From DATAES01 sp963721305 (GTDB taxonomy: Bacteria > Actinomycetota > Acidimicrobiia > Acidimicrobiales > JACDCH01), in the NCBI GenBank assembly GCA_963721305.1, contig CAVRIR010000004.1, positions 496,001 through 560,000 on the forward strand: DNA of 64,000 bases, in the 5' to 3' direction. Shown here piece by piece: positions 8,721 through 17,310 of this stretch. How positions within the stretch are numbered: the stretch's first letter is position 1; the number at the start of each line of letters is the position of its first letter. The translations under genes and the position numbers were made by a program. The notes beneath the pieces are model-generated. The model was not told the origin of the DNA. It ran no database searches and was given only the letters and a program-made list of their open reading frames with translations.

Positions 8721-9705
8721 CCGGCGCCTTCGACTCCTTGCGGCCCTCCCACCAACGCTCGATGTAGTTCCAGAGGAAGTGGGCGGCGAAGGCATAGATG
8801 ACGCCGAGGATGATGTCGACGACGTAGTGCTCGCCCGAGGCGACGAGCATCAGCCCCATCAACGCGGGATAGATCGCGAGGAACGGGCGGCACCACCTCG
8901 GAACGCTCCACCACAACGTGATCGCGATCAGCGTCGCGTAGCCCGCGTGGAGCGACGGAACCGCAGCGACAAGGTTCGTCGTCCGGGTTCCGGTGTCGAT
9001 GAGGTTGCGGATGGTGTGGAGGTGCAACCACGTGAAGCCCCGTCCACCGACGCGGCCGACCGTCGGCGCCAGGTAGCCGTTCTGGCCGGCCAGCCAGGGA
9101 GGCGCGGCGGGGAAGAAGACGTAGGTCACGAACCCGAACGCGCTCAGGGTCGAGAACCGACGGGCATATGCCTGGAACCGCTTGCGCGACTTCACCCAGA
9201 GGAAGCCGGCGAGGATGAACGACGCGAGGTAGTGCGACAGGTACGTGAGGTCGAAGACCACCTCCCACCACTGCACCGGCACCCCGGGATGCAATCCCGA
9301 CGACACCTTGCCCGTGAGGCTGACCGAGGTGAAGAACGTCGTGTGGTACCAGTTGGCCTGCAACCACTCGGTCGGCACGTGCCCGAAGAACAAGAACTTG
9401 TCGACGTCGATCTGCGGTGTGTAGTGCACGGGGAACCCAGCGCTGTCGGCCCAACCCCGCGAAAGGTCATAGGCGATGACGACGAGCAGGAACGGTCCCC
9501 AGTCGATCAACAGGTGCACGATCGACATCCATGAACGGCCGATGCACGCGCACGCCAACCCGAGCATGATCCACAGGAAGATGTAGTCGTGCCCGATCGG
9601 CACGCCGTTGCGCTCGCACCAGAGGAACAGCACGACGGCGTAGGCCGCGAGCGCGATGCGGCGCACGATCGTCCAGGGTGACCGCTCCTCGGTGACCGCG
9701 GTCAA
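8686..9705 (-). CDS. PAP2-superfamily membrane protein, inositol-phosphotransferase-like
   Basis: The 339-aa polytopic protein carries the C-terminal half of the PAP2 active site: VPSLHAGY (C2 His) and HYVVDIILG (C3 His with Asp). The C1 lysine-arginine block expected upstream is not clear, and the arrangement resembles the Aur1/IPC-synthase-like group that acts on phospholipid head groups. Known actinobacterial relatives include enzymes in phosphatidylinositol-based lipid metabolism, but the substrate here is unproven. The start (about 9705) overlaps the end of the mannosyltransferase gene by 4 bp, so the two are likely co-transcribed and may both act on envelope glycolipids. Confidence 0.82.
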   Translation of the reverse strand: MTAVTEERSPWTIVRRIALAAYAVVLFLWCERNGVPIGHDYIFLWIMLGLACACIGRSWMSIVHLLIDWGPFLLVVIAYDLSRGWADSAGFPVHYTPQIDVDKFLFFGHVPTEWLQANWYHTTFFTSVSLTGKVSSGLHPGVPVQWWEVVFDLTYLSHYLASFILAGFLWVKSRKRFQAYARRFSTLSAFGFVTYVFFPAAPPWLAGQNGYLAPTVGRVGGRGFTWLHLHTIRNLIDTGTRTTNLVAAVPSLHAGYATLIAITLWWSVPRWCRPFLAIYPALMGLMLVASGEHYVVDIILGVIYAFAAHFLWNYIERWWEGRKESKAPVSPSSEALQPA

Positions 9706-11114
9706 TACGCCAACCAGTACTCACGCGCTCGCACCTGGTCGGGCGTCAGCGGACGTCCGGCCCAGATCGGGTAGTAGAACGCGAACGACACCACGAGCAG
9801 CACCGCGAAAACGGGCGCGATCCATCGCAGCCAACGTTGCGCGAACGCGACGGCGATCCACAGTGCGAACACGGGGATCAACGGCGCGATGTAGAAGCTG
9901 TACGAGTGGCGGTCGTTGACCGCCCAGAACAGCCACTGGTAGACGCCGGCGAGCAGCAGGAAGAGGAGCGTGAGGTCGCGCCGCCAGATGACGAGGCCGA
10001 TCAGCACGACTCCCGCGCCCATCGCGGTGAACCACACGATCGGGTTCGACACCGCGACGATCTCCGTCACCTTGCCGTCGCCGGCACCGCTGCACGCGTT
10101 GTCCGCGAGATCGTCCGGGGCCTGGTTCAAGCCCGACGCGCACACCTGGCGGAACATGATCGTCGGGTGATGCTGGTTGATCCATTGCCAAGCGGGGGCA
10201 GCGTTGCTGTTGTTGTCCTGCTTGCTGGACAACTGGAACTGCAGGATGCGGTTCTGGTCCTCGATGAGCTGCCGGAGGCGATTCGAGAGCGCCAATGAGC
10301 AGTCGTCGTTCGAGCGGCAGTCGTTCAGGTGCTCGTACGTCTTGTCCGCGTGGACCACCCACGGCACGTACGACAGTGCGTAGACCCCCGCCGGTACGAG
10401 CGTGAGCAAGAGCACCGTTCCGAGGATCGCCCTGCCCTGCCGACGACCCTTCGGTTGCTTCGCGGCGACCAAGAGGAACGCGAGGAGCACGGCGATCAGG
10501 AGGTACAGCGCGCTCCACTTGACGGTGAGTCCGAAACCGAGCGACACCGCGGCACCCAAGCGAGACCACTTGACGACGCGCGGATTGTCGCGATGTGTGA
10601 GCGCGAAGACGGTGCACATGATCGCGATCGTCATGAACAGCGCGAGGAAGACGTCGAGCATGGCCACGCGTCCGGTCGTGAACGACACGCCGTCGAGCGC
10701 GACCGCCGCACCGGCGAGCGCGGGTAGGAAGTAGCCGCGGACGAGCTGCCGCGCCGTTATGTACGTCAGCAGCACGATGAGACAACCGGAGACGAGCGCG
10801 GCGATCCGCCAACCGAAGGGGGTGAAGCCGAAGACGCGGATGCCGCTGGCGATCAGCCACTTCCCGCCGGGCGGATGGACGACGCCTCCTTGCTCGACGC
10901 CGAAGCGCAGGATCGAGGCCGCATCCGGCGCGTAGTAGATCTCGTCGAAGACGAAGGCGCGGGGTGTTGCGAGATAGGGCAGGCGAGTGGCTGCCGTCCC
11001 GACGACGAGCGCGGTCGGCACCGCGATGTCGAGCCACTTGCGCCGGGTGCGGGGGGCCTCGCCCTCGATCCCGGGAGCCGGCGCAGGTGGGGTCAGGGTG
11101 CTGACGTCGGTCAC
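9702..11114 (-). CDS. Dolichyl-phosphate-mannose-type protein mannosyltransferase (PMT, GT39)
   Basis: PMT enzymes move mannose from a polyprenyl-phosphate donor to Ser/Thr of exported proteins. The 470-aa protein is polytopic and has the diagnostic acidic pair in the first outer loop (FDEIYY), GRVAMLDVFLALFM, the GLTVKWSALY segment and a C-terminal FYIAPLIP block. Actinobacterial Pmt works with the Sec pathway. I chose the GTG at 11114, which overlaps the stop of the upstream lipoprotein gene (GTGA); an ATG-like start at 11141 would overlap it by 31 bp. Ser/Thr-rich exported proteins in this window (for example at 31435) are possible targets, by inference only. Confidence 0.92.
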   Translation of the reverse strand: MTDVSTLTPPAPAPGIEGEAPRTRRKWLDIAVPTALVVGTAATRLPYLATPRAFVFDEIYYAPDAASILRFGVEQGGVVHPPGGKWLIASGIRVFGFTPFGWRIAALVSGCLIVLLTYITARQLVRGYFLPALAGAAVALDGVSFTTGRVAMLDVFLALFMTIAIMCTVFALTHRDNPRVVKWSRLGAAVSLGFGLTVKWSALYLLIAVLLAFLLVAAKQPKGRRQGRAILGTVLLLTLVPAGVYALSYVPWVVHADKTYEHLNDCRSNDDCSLALSNRLRQLIEDQNRILQFQLSSKQDNNSNAAPAWQWINQHHPTIMFRQVCASGLNQAPDDLADNACSGAGDGKVTEIVAVSNPIVWFTAMGAGVVLIGLVIWRRDLTLLFLLLAGVYQWLFWAVNDRHSYSFYIAPLIPVFALWIAVAFAQRWLRWIAPVFAVLLVVSFAFYYPIWAGRPLTPDQVRAREYWLAY

Positions 11115-11479
11115 TTGCGGGCGGGCGTGTTCACTTTGCACGGATTGTCGAGCAGGTCCTTCGGCGCGGCCAGGGCGTCAGCCGGATCGTGGAAGTCGAA
11201 CGTCGAGGGGCCGCGGTACTGCTGAAGTGCCGAGTAGAACGCCGCAGGATCGTCGAGATCCAGCTTCGTGCCTCTGCCCGGATCGGCGGCGAGGTCACGC
11301 ACGGGAGGTGTCGCCTGCACGATGTTGCGCTCGATGAGGCTCGCGCAGGCGCGCGCGAACGCGACCTGCTCTTGCTGATCGAGGTTGGACGGCGCACCGC
11401 AGCCGGGGAGCACGACCAGCGCGACGAACACGACGAGTCCAGCCGCCGCGGTCGCGAACCGACCGTTCCCAGTGAGCAC
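11111..11479 (-). CDS. Small putative lipoprotein
   Basis: The protein of about 122 aa begins with a signal sequence (LVVFVALVVLPGCG) whose LPGC matches a lipobox, so it is probably lipidated and exported. The mature part is about 90 residues with no domain I recognise; it contains two cysteines (one near the start of the mature part and one in NPCKVN) besides the lipid cysteine. The GTG at 11479 is preferred, with a TTG at 11488 as alternative. Its stop overlaps the start of the PMT gene, so it heads a three-gene operon with the mannosyltransferase and the PAP2 protein. Confidence 0.7.
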   Translation of the reverse strand: MLTGNGRFATAAAGLVVFVALVVLPGCGAPSNLDQQEQVAFARACASLIERNIVQATPPVRDLAADPGRGTKLDLDDPAAFYSALQQYRGPSTFDFHDPADALAAPKDLLDNPCKVNTPARK

Positions 11480-11576
11480 GGCGGGCAACGGTAGTGCAGG
11501 AGGTTCTCAATGCATCTTCGCCGTGGCAGTAGCGTCGCCGAAGAATCGTTGTCGGCACTTGCGAGGCAGTCAGTCC

Positions 11577-12404
11577 ATGGTGGAGATCCACGATCCCGCG
11601 GGTTGGCATCCCGATCCCACCGGCAAGCACGAGTTGCGTTATTGGGATGGCTACGCGTGGCTCGACAACGTTTCCGACCAGGGGACCACGGCAACCGATC
11701 CCCTCGGCGGGACGCCGCTGCCACCCCCCTCGCAGGTCGCGGCTCGCGCACAAGCGGGCGCGGCGACCGGTGCGCGCAAACGGTCGAGTCTGGCCATCAT
11801 CGTCGCGGCCGCAGTCGCGGCGGTCGTGATCATCGGCGTCGCCGCGTTCCTCCTGACCCGTGACTCGGGCGGCGGCGGGACGGCGAAGCTCGGCGACAAG
11901 CCCGTCACGTTCACCGACGAGGGAAAGGACGAGAACCACCCGACCGTGCACACCTTCGACATCGACGGCAACCAAGTGGTCACGGTCTCGGTGAACGCTG
12001 ACGACGACAGCAAGACGGCCGGGCTGATCGTCGAGACCGATCAGCAAACCGTCAACGATGTGACTGATCAGATCAGTGACGCCAGCGATGTGATCGGCAG
12101 CGACAAGATCCAGGACGCGTGCAGCAACCTCCGCGAGGAGGACATCGGCGCGAAGGGCAACGTCATCTACTTCGGGGATCAGGCCAGCGACACCGGCATC
12201 GAGTTGAAGACGTTCGTCGACATCGTCAAGTCGGGACGCTACGAGTTCGTCCCCGTCCTCGTCGACGACAAGGGCAACTGCAAGGCGGGCAAGCTCACGG
12301 TCACGTTGCAGGCCCTGCCGCTCGACCACAGCGGCGTCTCGAACTTGTCCGACCTGCAGTCGCTTCTCTCGGACGACACAGACCTATCGGACTTCACCGA
12401 CTGA
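11577..12404 (+). CDS. DUF2510 membrane protein
   Basis: The 275-aa protein begins with a DUF2510 module (WHPDPTGKHELRYWDG followed by W), found almost only in actinobacteria at the cytoplasmic N-terminus of membrane proteins. A Pro/Ala linker, one membrane helix (about residues 83-105) and an extracytoplasmic domain of about 165 residues follow. That domain has two cysteines about 45 residues apart (in DACSN and GNCKAG) that could form a disulfide, and it ends in an acidic tail. I chose the ATG at 11577 because DUF2510 normally starts within ten residues of the N-terminus. No enzymatic function is visible. Confidence 0.82.
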   Translation: MVEIHDPAGWHPDPTGKHELRYWDGYAWLDNVSDQGTTATDPLGGTPLPPPSQVAARAQAGAATGARKRSSLAIIVAAAVAAVVIIGVAAFLLTRDSGGGGTAKLGDKPVTFTDEGKDENHPTVHTFDIDGNQVVTVSVNADDDSKTAGLIVETDQQTVNDVTDQISDASDVIGSDKIQDACSNLREEDIGAKGNVIYFGDQASDTGIELKTFVDIVKSGRYEFVPVLVDDKGNCKAGKLTVTLQALPLDHSGVSNLSDLQSLLSDDTDLSDFTD

Positions 12405-12420
12405 TCTCGCTTCCCGCGGT

Positions 12421-12469
12421 GAATGTTGGATGGAAACGGGCGCTATGGCGCCCGTTTCGGCCCGGAGTT
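12421..12469 (+). repeat. Dispersed hairpin element, family A, copy 1
   Basis: The element has the flank GAATGTTGGATG, an 11-bp perfect stem (GAAACGGGCGC with GCGCCCGTTTC, loop TATG) and the flank CCCGGAGTT. A copy with the same stem lies at 39991 and one with a different stem at 41620. It fills the gap between two convergent genes (DUF2510 and mrp), so it may act as a bidirectional terminator. No U-tract follows, and the fixed flanks are unexplained. Confidence 0.75.
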
Positions 12470-12480
12470 CAGAACGGGGA

Positions 12481-13665
12481 TCAGCGGCCGAGGTCGTCGA
12501 GCTCGTCGAGGGCGTGAACCGCCGCTTCGAGGAGGCGGGCGCTGCAACCGGCCATCGCCACGGGCGGGACGGCCTCTTCGACGATGCGGGCGGCGATCGA
12601 GCGGAACGCGTCCGCCGCGGCGCCCTCGTCGAGCGCCACGGGCGTCCCGGTATCGCCGCCCAGCGATACGGACGGCTCGAGCGGGATCGAACCCAGCAGC
12701 GGGGCGCCGGCATCGTGCGCGCATGCCTCGCCTCCGCCCTCGCCGAACAACGCGTAGCTCTCGCCGTGGTCGCACGTGAACGACGACATGTTCTCGATGA
12801 CCCCGGCGATGCGCAGGTAGTTCTTGCGGGCCATCGATGCGGCACGCACCGCGACCTTCTGGGCCGCGAGCGCCGGGGTGGTCACGACGATCACCTCGGT
12901 GCGCGGCACGAGCTTGGCGACGCCCATCTGGACGTCGCCGGTGCCAGGCGGCATGTCGATGAGCAGGTAGTCGAGATCGTCGCCCCACTCGACGTCCTGG
13001 AGGAAGTGCTGCACGCCGCGGTTCAGCATCAGACCGCGCCACATGAGGGCCGACCCTTCGTCCTCGACCAGGAAGCCCATGGACACCACGCGCAGCACGC
13101 CGTCACCGACCGGGCGTTCGTTGGGCACCATCAGCTTGCGATCGTCACGAACCACGCCGGCGAGGCGGCCGTCGACACCGAGCATGCGGGGGACGGAGTA
13201 CCCCCAGATGTCCGCGTCGAGCACGCCCACCTTCAAACCGCGCATGGCCAGCGCCGCAGCGAGATTCACGGTCACCGACGACTTCCCGACGCCACCCTTG
13301 CCGGACGCGATCGCGATGACCCGTGTCGTCGGGGCGACGGACGTCTGCTCGACCCGCTGGCTGATGCTGAAGCGAGCGCGCTCCATGGCAACGGTCTTCT
13401 CGTCGGACGTCATCTCGGTCCACTCGATCTCGACCTGCTCGACGCCGGGGAGCGATCCGACTCGGGCCCTGATGTCGCGCTGCAGTTGCGCGCGCAGCGG
13501 ACAGCCGGCGGTCGTGAGCGCGACCGTCACCGTGACCGTCGCACCGTCGATGTCGGCACGCCGGATCATGCCGAGCTCGACCACGTCGGAACCGAGCTCG
13601 GGGTCGATGACGCCGCGCAACGCCCCCATCACGTCACTCAACTCGGGCGCCTGCGCATCGGTCAC
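12481..13665 (-). CDS. mrp: Mrp/ApbC family iron-sulfur carrier ATPase
   Basis: Mrp/ApbC proteins bind and transfer [4Fe-4S] clusters in an ATP-dependent way in the cytosol. Residues 1-85 form a MIP18/DUF59 domain with the conserved Cys in TTAGCPL. The P-loop domain (about 110-394) has the deviant Walker A SGKGGVGKSS, LDADIWGYS and LLIDMPPGTGD. The usual CxxC near the C-terminus that bridges the cluster is not visible: the region contains SFTCDHG and EACAHD, with isolated cysteines, and may be divergent. The gene is divergent from a SufR-like regulator and an A-type carrier, which makes a local iron-sulfur assembly group. Confidence 0.93.
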   Translation of the reverse strand: MTDAQAPELSDVMGALRGVIDPELGSDVVELGMIRRADIDGATVTVTVALTTAGCPLRAQLQRDIRARVGSLPGVEQVEIEWTEMTSDEKTVAMERARFSISQRVEQTSVAPTTRVIAIASGKGGVGKSSVTVNLAAALAMRGLKVGVLDADIWGYSVPRMLGVDGRLAGVVRDDRKLMVPNERPVGDGVLRVVSMGFLVEDEGSALMWRGLMLNRGVQHFLQDVEWGDDLDYLLIDMPPGTGDVQMGVAKLVPRTEVIVVTTPALAAQKVAVRAASMARKNYLRIAGVIENMSSFTCDHGESYALFGEGGGEACAHDAGAPLLGSIPLEPSVSLGGDTGTPVALDEGAAADAFRSIAARIVEEAVPPVAMAGCSARLLEAAVHALDELDDLGR

Positions 13666-13717
13666 GGACGTATTCTACCGGCGAAGGCCGTGCAATCTCC
13701 CGGTGTAACCTTGACGG

Positions 13718-14401
13718 GTGACCGCCGACGCGCCCCGTCTGGATCTCCTGAAGGCGTTGGGCGACAACACGCGGTACGCGATCTACCTCGAGCTCGCCCG
13801 TACCCCGAAGCCGCTCGCCACGGCGGACATCGCCGAAGCGCTCGGACTCCACGTGAACACGGTCCGCCCGCATCTCGAGCGGATGCGCGACCTCGGCCTG
13901 CTCGAGGTGCAGAGCGACTACCGCGGCGCGGTCGGCCGCCCCCAGCACCGCTACCTGCTCGCGGCGGATGCCCCGTCACTGGGGCTCGAGCCGCCCACGT
14001 TCCCGATCCTCGCGCGCATGCTGCTGCGGGCCGCCGGTCTCGCCGGTGCTGGCGCCGAAGAGGCCGCCGATGCCGGCCGCGAGCAAGGGCGGGCCGACGG
14101 CTCGAAGGTCAAGCGCCGCCCCTGCATCGAAGCGCTCGTCAGCGAGCTCGATCGGCTCGGCTTCGACCCGGAGATCGCCGGCGACGAAGAGACCGCGACG
14201 ATCGCTTTCGCGCACTGCCCGTTCCGCGAGCTGGCCGAGGCCAATCCCGACCTCGTGTGCAGCCTGCATCGGGGTCTTGTCGAGGGCTTCGTCGAGGCCG
14301 TCGGCACCGGCGACGTGGAGGTGGCGGACTTCCACACGCTCGTCGATCGCACGCCCTGCCAGGTCGAGCTCGTTGGTGGAGGCCCAGATGGCGCGGAGTA
14401 G
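13718..14401 (+). CDS. ArsR-type winged-helix regulator, SufR-like
   Basis: The 227-aa protein has an N-terminal winged helix (about 5-65; LADIAEALGLHVNTVRPHL is close to the recognition helix) and a C-terminal domain with cysteines spaced as in SufR: one in RRPCIEAL, then CPF and LVCSLHRG 13 residues later. SufR binds a cluster through such cysteines and represses suf genes when clusters are plentiful. The GTG start at 13718 faces the divergent mrp gene across 52 bp, and an A-type carrier follows 33 bp downstream, so autoregulation and control of both neighbours are plausible. Whether the cysteines hold a cluster here is inferred. Confidence 0.82.
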   Translation: MTADAPRLDLLKALGDNTRYAIYLELARTPKPLATADIAEALGLHVNTVRPHLERMRDLGLLEVQSDYRGAVGRPQHRYLLAADAPSLGLEPPTFPILARMLLRAAGLAGAGAEEAADAGREQGRADGSKVKRRPCIEALVSELDRLGFDPEIAGDEETATIAFAHCPFRELAEANPDLVCSLHRGLVEGFVEAVGTGDVEVADFHTLVDRTPCQVELVGGGPDGAE

Positions 14402-14434
14402 AATCGATTTGCCGCGTCCCAAGGAGGATCCCTC

Positions 14435-14755
14435 GTGATTGCGCTGACCGATGCCGCAGCAGAGAAGGTAAAGGGTCTCATCGAGGCCGAAGGCGAAGCG
14501 GAGCTCGCGTTGCGCGTCGCCGTCCGACCCGGTGGATGCTCGGGCTTCAGCTACGAGATGTTCTTCGACACCGACGTTGCGAACGACGACATCACCATCG
14601 ACTTCAGTGGGGTGAGGGTGGTCGTCGATCCGTCGAGCGCACCGCTCCTCGAGGGCGCCGTGCTCGACTACAAAGACGGGTTGCAGCAGGCCGGGTTCTC
14701 CATCAACAACCCGAACGCGCAACGCACCTGCGGCTGCGGCCAGAGCTTCTCGTAA
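14435..14755 (+). CDS. A-type iron-sulfur carrier (HesB/IscA/ErpA family)
   Basis: The 106-aa protein matches the family length and has all three cluster-ligand cysteines: one in RPGGCSGF and two in the C-terminal CGCGQSF. These proteins accept clusters from the scaffold and deliver them to targets. A strong ribosome-binding site (AAGGAGG at about 14420) precedes the GTG start. It lies 33 bp after the SufR-like regulator on the same strand. A 14-bp sequence spanning the stop (TTTCTCGTAACTGC-like, 14747-14774) is directly repeated. Confidence 0.93.
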   Translation: MIALTDAAAEKVKGLIEAEGEAELALRVAVRPGGCSGFSYEMFFDTDVANDDITIDFSGVRVVVDPSSAPLLEGAVLDYKDGLQQAGFSINNPNAQRTCGCGQSFS

Positions 14756-14785
14756 CTGCTTTCTCGTAACTGCTGGGCGGTTTCT

Positions 14786-16300
14786 CTAGCCCTCGCTTCC
14801 GGACTCGCCCGCTCCGGCGGCGTCCGACTCGACGATGATGACCTCGGCGCCGGCAGGCAGTGTGCCGAGCATCGCTTCGAGCTGATCCTCGGGTAGCCAC
14901 TCCTCCGGCTCGACCAGCACGATCGGACGGTCGATCGTGGCGCACGCGGCTCGCCACGCGCTCGCCGCCCCGAGGCGATCGCGCGCTGCTTCCGCCGACG
15001 CGCCTCCCGACGTACGAAGTCGGGCGATGTGCTCGCCCACGTCGTCCGGCTGCGGTGGATCGTCGTAGCCCACCGCGGCCCACGCGACTCGCCAACGAGC
15101 GAGTGTGCGCCGGTGCACCGCGCTGACCGTACGGACGGTCGGCGAGGTTCTCGACGCGACCCCGACCAGCTCGAGTTGCGGGTCCCGAACCCGCAGGATG
15201 CTGTCGACGTCGTGCGGATCGGCGCCGAGACCGACGAGCGACTCCCAGTGCTTGCGCGCCGAGCGCAAACGCTCGCCGGCTCGCTCTTTCGTTTGCTCGA
15301 TCTGCGATTGGCGCGCTCGCCACTCGTCGTCCGACAGCCGAGGTGGGGCGAAAGTGCGTTCGTCCGGGATGCCGGGCGCTTTGGGTGCCGGCGTGGCGAG
15401 GTCTCGCGGTGTCGCGCTGGCCCGGACCTCGGACGCCTCACGGTTCGCGCGGATGTCGACCTCGGGCGGCGCCGGCTCACGACGGAGGAGCGCGGCCGCG
15501 ATCACCAAACCGACCACGAACACAACGACGGCGACGATCAACAGGCTGAGCGCGAGCAGCAGCACCGCCACGCCGGCGAACACGAGCCCGACGAGGATCG
15601 CCAGTGCGCCGCGGCGACGCGGTTGGTCGGGCAGCGCCGGCGCCGGGGTCACCCGGGTAGGGGTCTCGACCGCCGGCGATTCCGCGGTCTCCTCGTCGGC
15701 GGTGGTGTGGGGCTCGTCCTCGGGGGTCGGTGCGACGCCTTCCCAACTCGCCGGGCGCGGTGCCGACGGCAGGGGCCCGAGCGCCGCGAGCTGGGTGTCA
15801 CATGTCGCGATCTCTTCTTCGGCATCCGTGACGGCGGTGGCCGCCTGGCTGATCGCGTCAGGGTGGATCGCGACAGTGCTCGCCGCCGAAAGGCGCCGGC
15901 TGAGCACGTCGGCGACCTCGGCTTCGGTGTTCTCGCGGATCCGCTCGGCCATGCCGAGCTCGTCCGCCAGCTCCTCGAGCTCGGCGATCGTGGCCTCGCT
16001 CGAGTCGCCGCCCGAGGCGTCGCCGGCGTCCGAGGTGTTGGCGGCCGCTTCGAGCTCCGCCCGATCCTCGTCCGTCAGGACCACGGGCTCCGCTCGCCCT
16101 GCCTCGGCTCGTGCCGCGAACGCCCGACCGGCGTGGTCGAGATCGCGGACGACCTCGCCTCTGACGGTCGCCGCGAGCTCGGCCGCGTGGCCGGCGGGAT
16201 CGGCGTCCCGAACGATGCGGACGCCGAAGATGGAGTCGACGTCGAACACGTGGCCGCCGGGTTCGCCCGTTGCCTTGTCCTCTTCGTGTTGCGTCACCAT
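14786..16300 (-). CDS. Orphan membrane protein with central two-helix hairpin
   Basis: I do not recognise this 504-aa protein. The N-terminal 120 residues are acidic and Ala/Glu-rich, the next 120 include a Pro/Thr-rich low-complexity linker, and a pair of strongly hydrophobic helices (about 245-290) is followed by RRREPAPPE-like basic sequence. A helical, Arg/Glu-rich region (about 330-375) and a C-terminal domain ending in WLPEDQLEAMLGTLPAGAEV follow. The last part has the beta-strand/helix pattern of a nucleotide-binding C-terminus, but no Walker motif is visible. It is convergent with the A-type carrier, 30 bp apart. Confidence 0.72.
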   Translation of the reverse strand: MVTQHEEDKATGEPGGHVFDVDSIFGVRIVRDADPAGHAAELAATVRGEVVRDLDHAGRAFAARAEAGRAEPVVLTDEDRAELEAAANTSDAGDASGGDSSEATIAELEELADELGMAERIRENTEAEVADVLSRRLSAASTVAIHPDAISQAATAVTDAEEEIATCDTQLAALGPLPSAPRPASWEGVAPTPEDEPHTTADEETAESPAVETPTRVTPAPALPDQPRRRGALAILVGLVFAGVAVLLLALSLLIVAVVVFVVGLVIAAALLRREPAPPEVDIRANREASEVRASATPRDLATPAPKAPGIPDERTFAPPRLSDDEWRARQSQIEQTKERAGERLRSARKHWESLVGLGADPHDVDSILRVRDPQLELVGVASRTSPTVRTVSAVHRRTLARWRVAWAAVGYDDPPQPDDVGEHIARLRTSGGASAEAARDRLGAASAWRAACATIDRPIVLVEPEEWLPEDQLEAMLGTLPAGAEVIIVESDAAGAGESGSEG

Positions 16301-16397
16301 GGGCAGTCTGTCGCGCCCCGTCGGCTCGTAGGTCTGCCGCCTTTACGCATCGGTTGGAAGGCCGTGTCGAGTTAGCGATTCTCGAGCGGTGTTGCGG

Positions 16398-17288
16398 TCA
16401 TCCTGCGAGCTTCGTGAGGGCGTCGTGGAGCTCGGCTTGGTCGAAGATCGTGTCGAGCCGGTTCACGATCGTGCCGTCCGGACTCGACAGGTACAGGGCC
16501 GGCTCGAACGTGAGGCCGTATGTCGCGACGACGTCGGTGACCTTGAGCGTCTCGGGCTGGGCGTCGGCGACCGTGGGATACACCTCACTGTGCAGCATCT
16601 TGATGCCTGGAAACGCGTCCTTCTCGCTCAGTAGGACGTCGAGGACAGGCCCGCAGATCGCCTGCTGGCAGAACTGCGGTGTGGCGACGAGGAACGCCAC
16701 GGGCGTCCCGGCAGCAAGGGCTTGACGCAACGTGACGTCGTGGAGAGGACATTGCGGGTTGCGTGTGCACAACAGGTCGACCCCACGCTGGTCCGCGAAC
16801 GTCGGCGTGTCGAACGGAATCATCTTCTGCCCGATCGCCACGACCGTCGTGTTGTTCTCGATCTGGATCTGAGCGCTGATCGGCTTGCCGCTCACCGTGC
16901 CGCTGATGTCGTAGACACCGGTCGCGGGCGGCGTGAACACGACGGGGTAGTACGCCTTCGGTATCCCCTGCGTGTGCGCAGTGGTCGTCACGGGATCTCC
17001 GACCGGCTGACCGTTCGACTTGATGGTCAGGACCAAGGGGTCCGGCGCCACCGGCTTCGACAGCACCACACCTTCGGAGTCGGCGAACCCGAACGTGACT
17101 CGTTGCGGGCTGCCGGGGAGCAGCGCGGACGTATCCGAGAACGAGATCATCGTGAGCGCCGACGGGTCCGATGCGACGCCGTTGGAGCCGCTCGACCCGG
17201 CGTTGTTGGAGCCACCGCTGCTGCACGCGGCGAGCCCGACGGCACCCGCTCCGAGGAGGAACGACCTCCGACTGAGTCCGGTGCCCAC
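16398..17288 (-). CDS. Tat-exported lipoprotein with thioredoxin-like C-terminus
   Basis: The 296-aa protein begins with a twin-arginine signal (SRRSFLLGAGAVGLAAC) whose last Cys is also a lipobox, so it is probably exported folded and lipidated. Residues about 40-160 look like a beta-sandwich domain. The C-terminal part has PVAFLVATPQFCQQAICGP, resembling the thioredoxin-fold segment with a CxxxxC pair, and a second pair of cysteines (CTRNPQC) lies about 30 residues before it. A redox or metal-handling role outside the cell is possible but unproven. The start is GTG at 17288, back to back with the [2Fe-2S] fusion gene (22 bp). Confidence 0.75.
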   Translation of the reverse strand: MGTGLSRRSFLLGAGAVGLAACSSGGSNNAGSSGSNGVASDPSALTMISFSDTSALLPGSPQRVTFGFADSEGVVLSKPVAPDPLVLTIKSNGQPVGDPVTTTAHTQGIPKAYYPVVFTPPATGVYDISGTVSGKPISAQIQIENNTTVVAIGQKMIPFDTPTFADQRGVDLLCTRNPQCPLHDVTLRQALAAGTPVAFLVATPQFCQQAICGPVLDVLLSEKDAFPGIKMLHSEVYPTVADAQPETLKVTDVVATYGLTFEPALYLSSPDGTIVNRLDTIFDQAELHDALTKLAG

Positions 17289-17310
17289 GCGGCGAACCTA
17301 TCGTCGCCCC

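Noticed and set aside
12430..14769. A 779-aa plus-strand frame across mrp and the regulator
   Set aside because: It crosses two divergent genes that have clear motifs; its composition (Arg, His, Asp) is that of a reversed frame.
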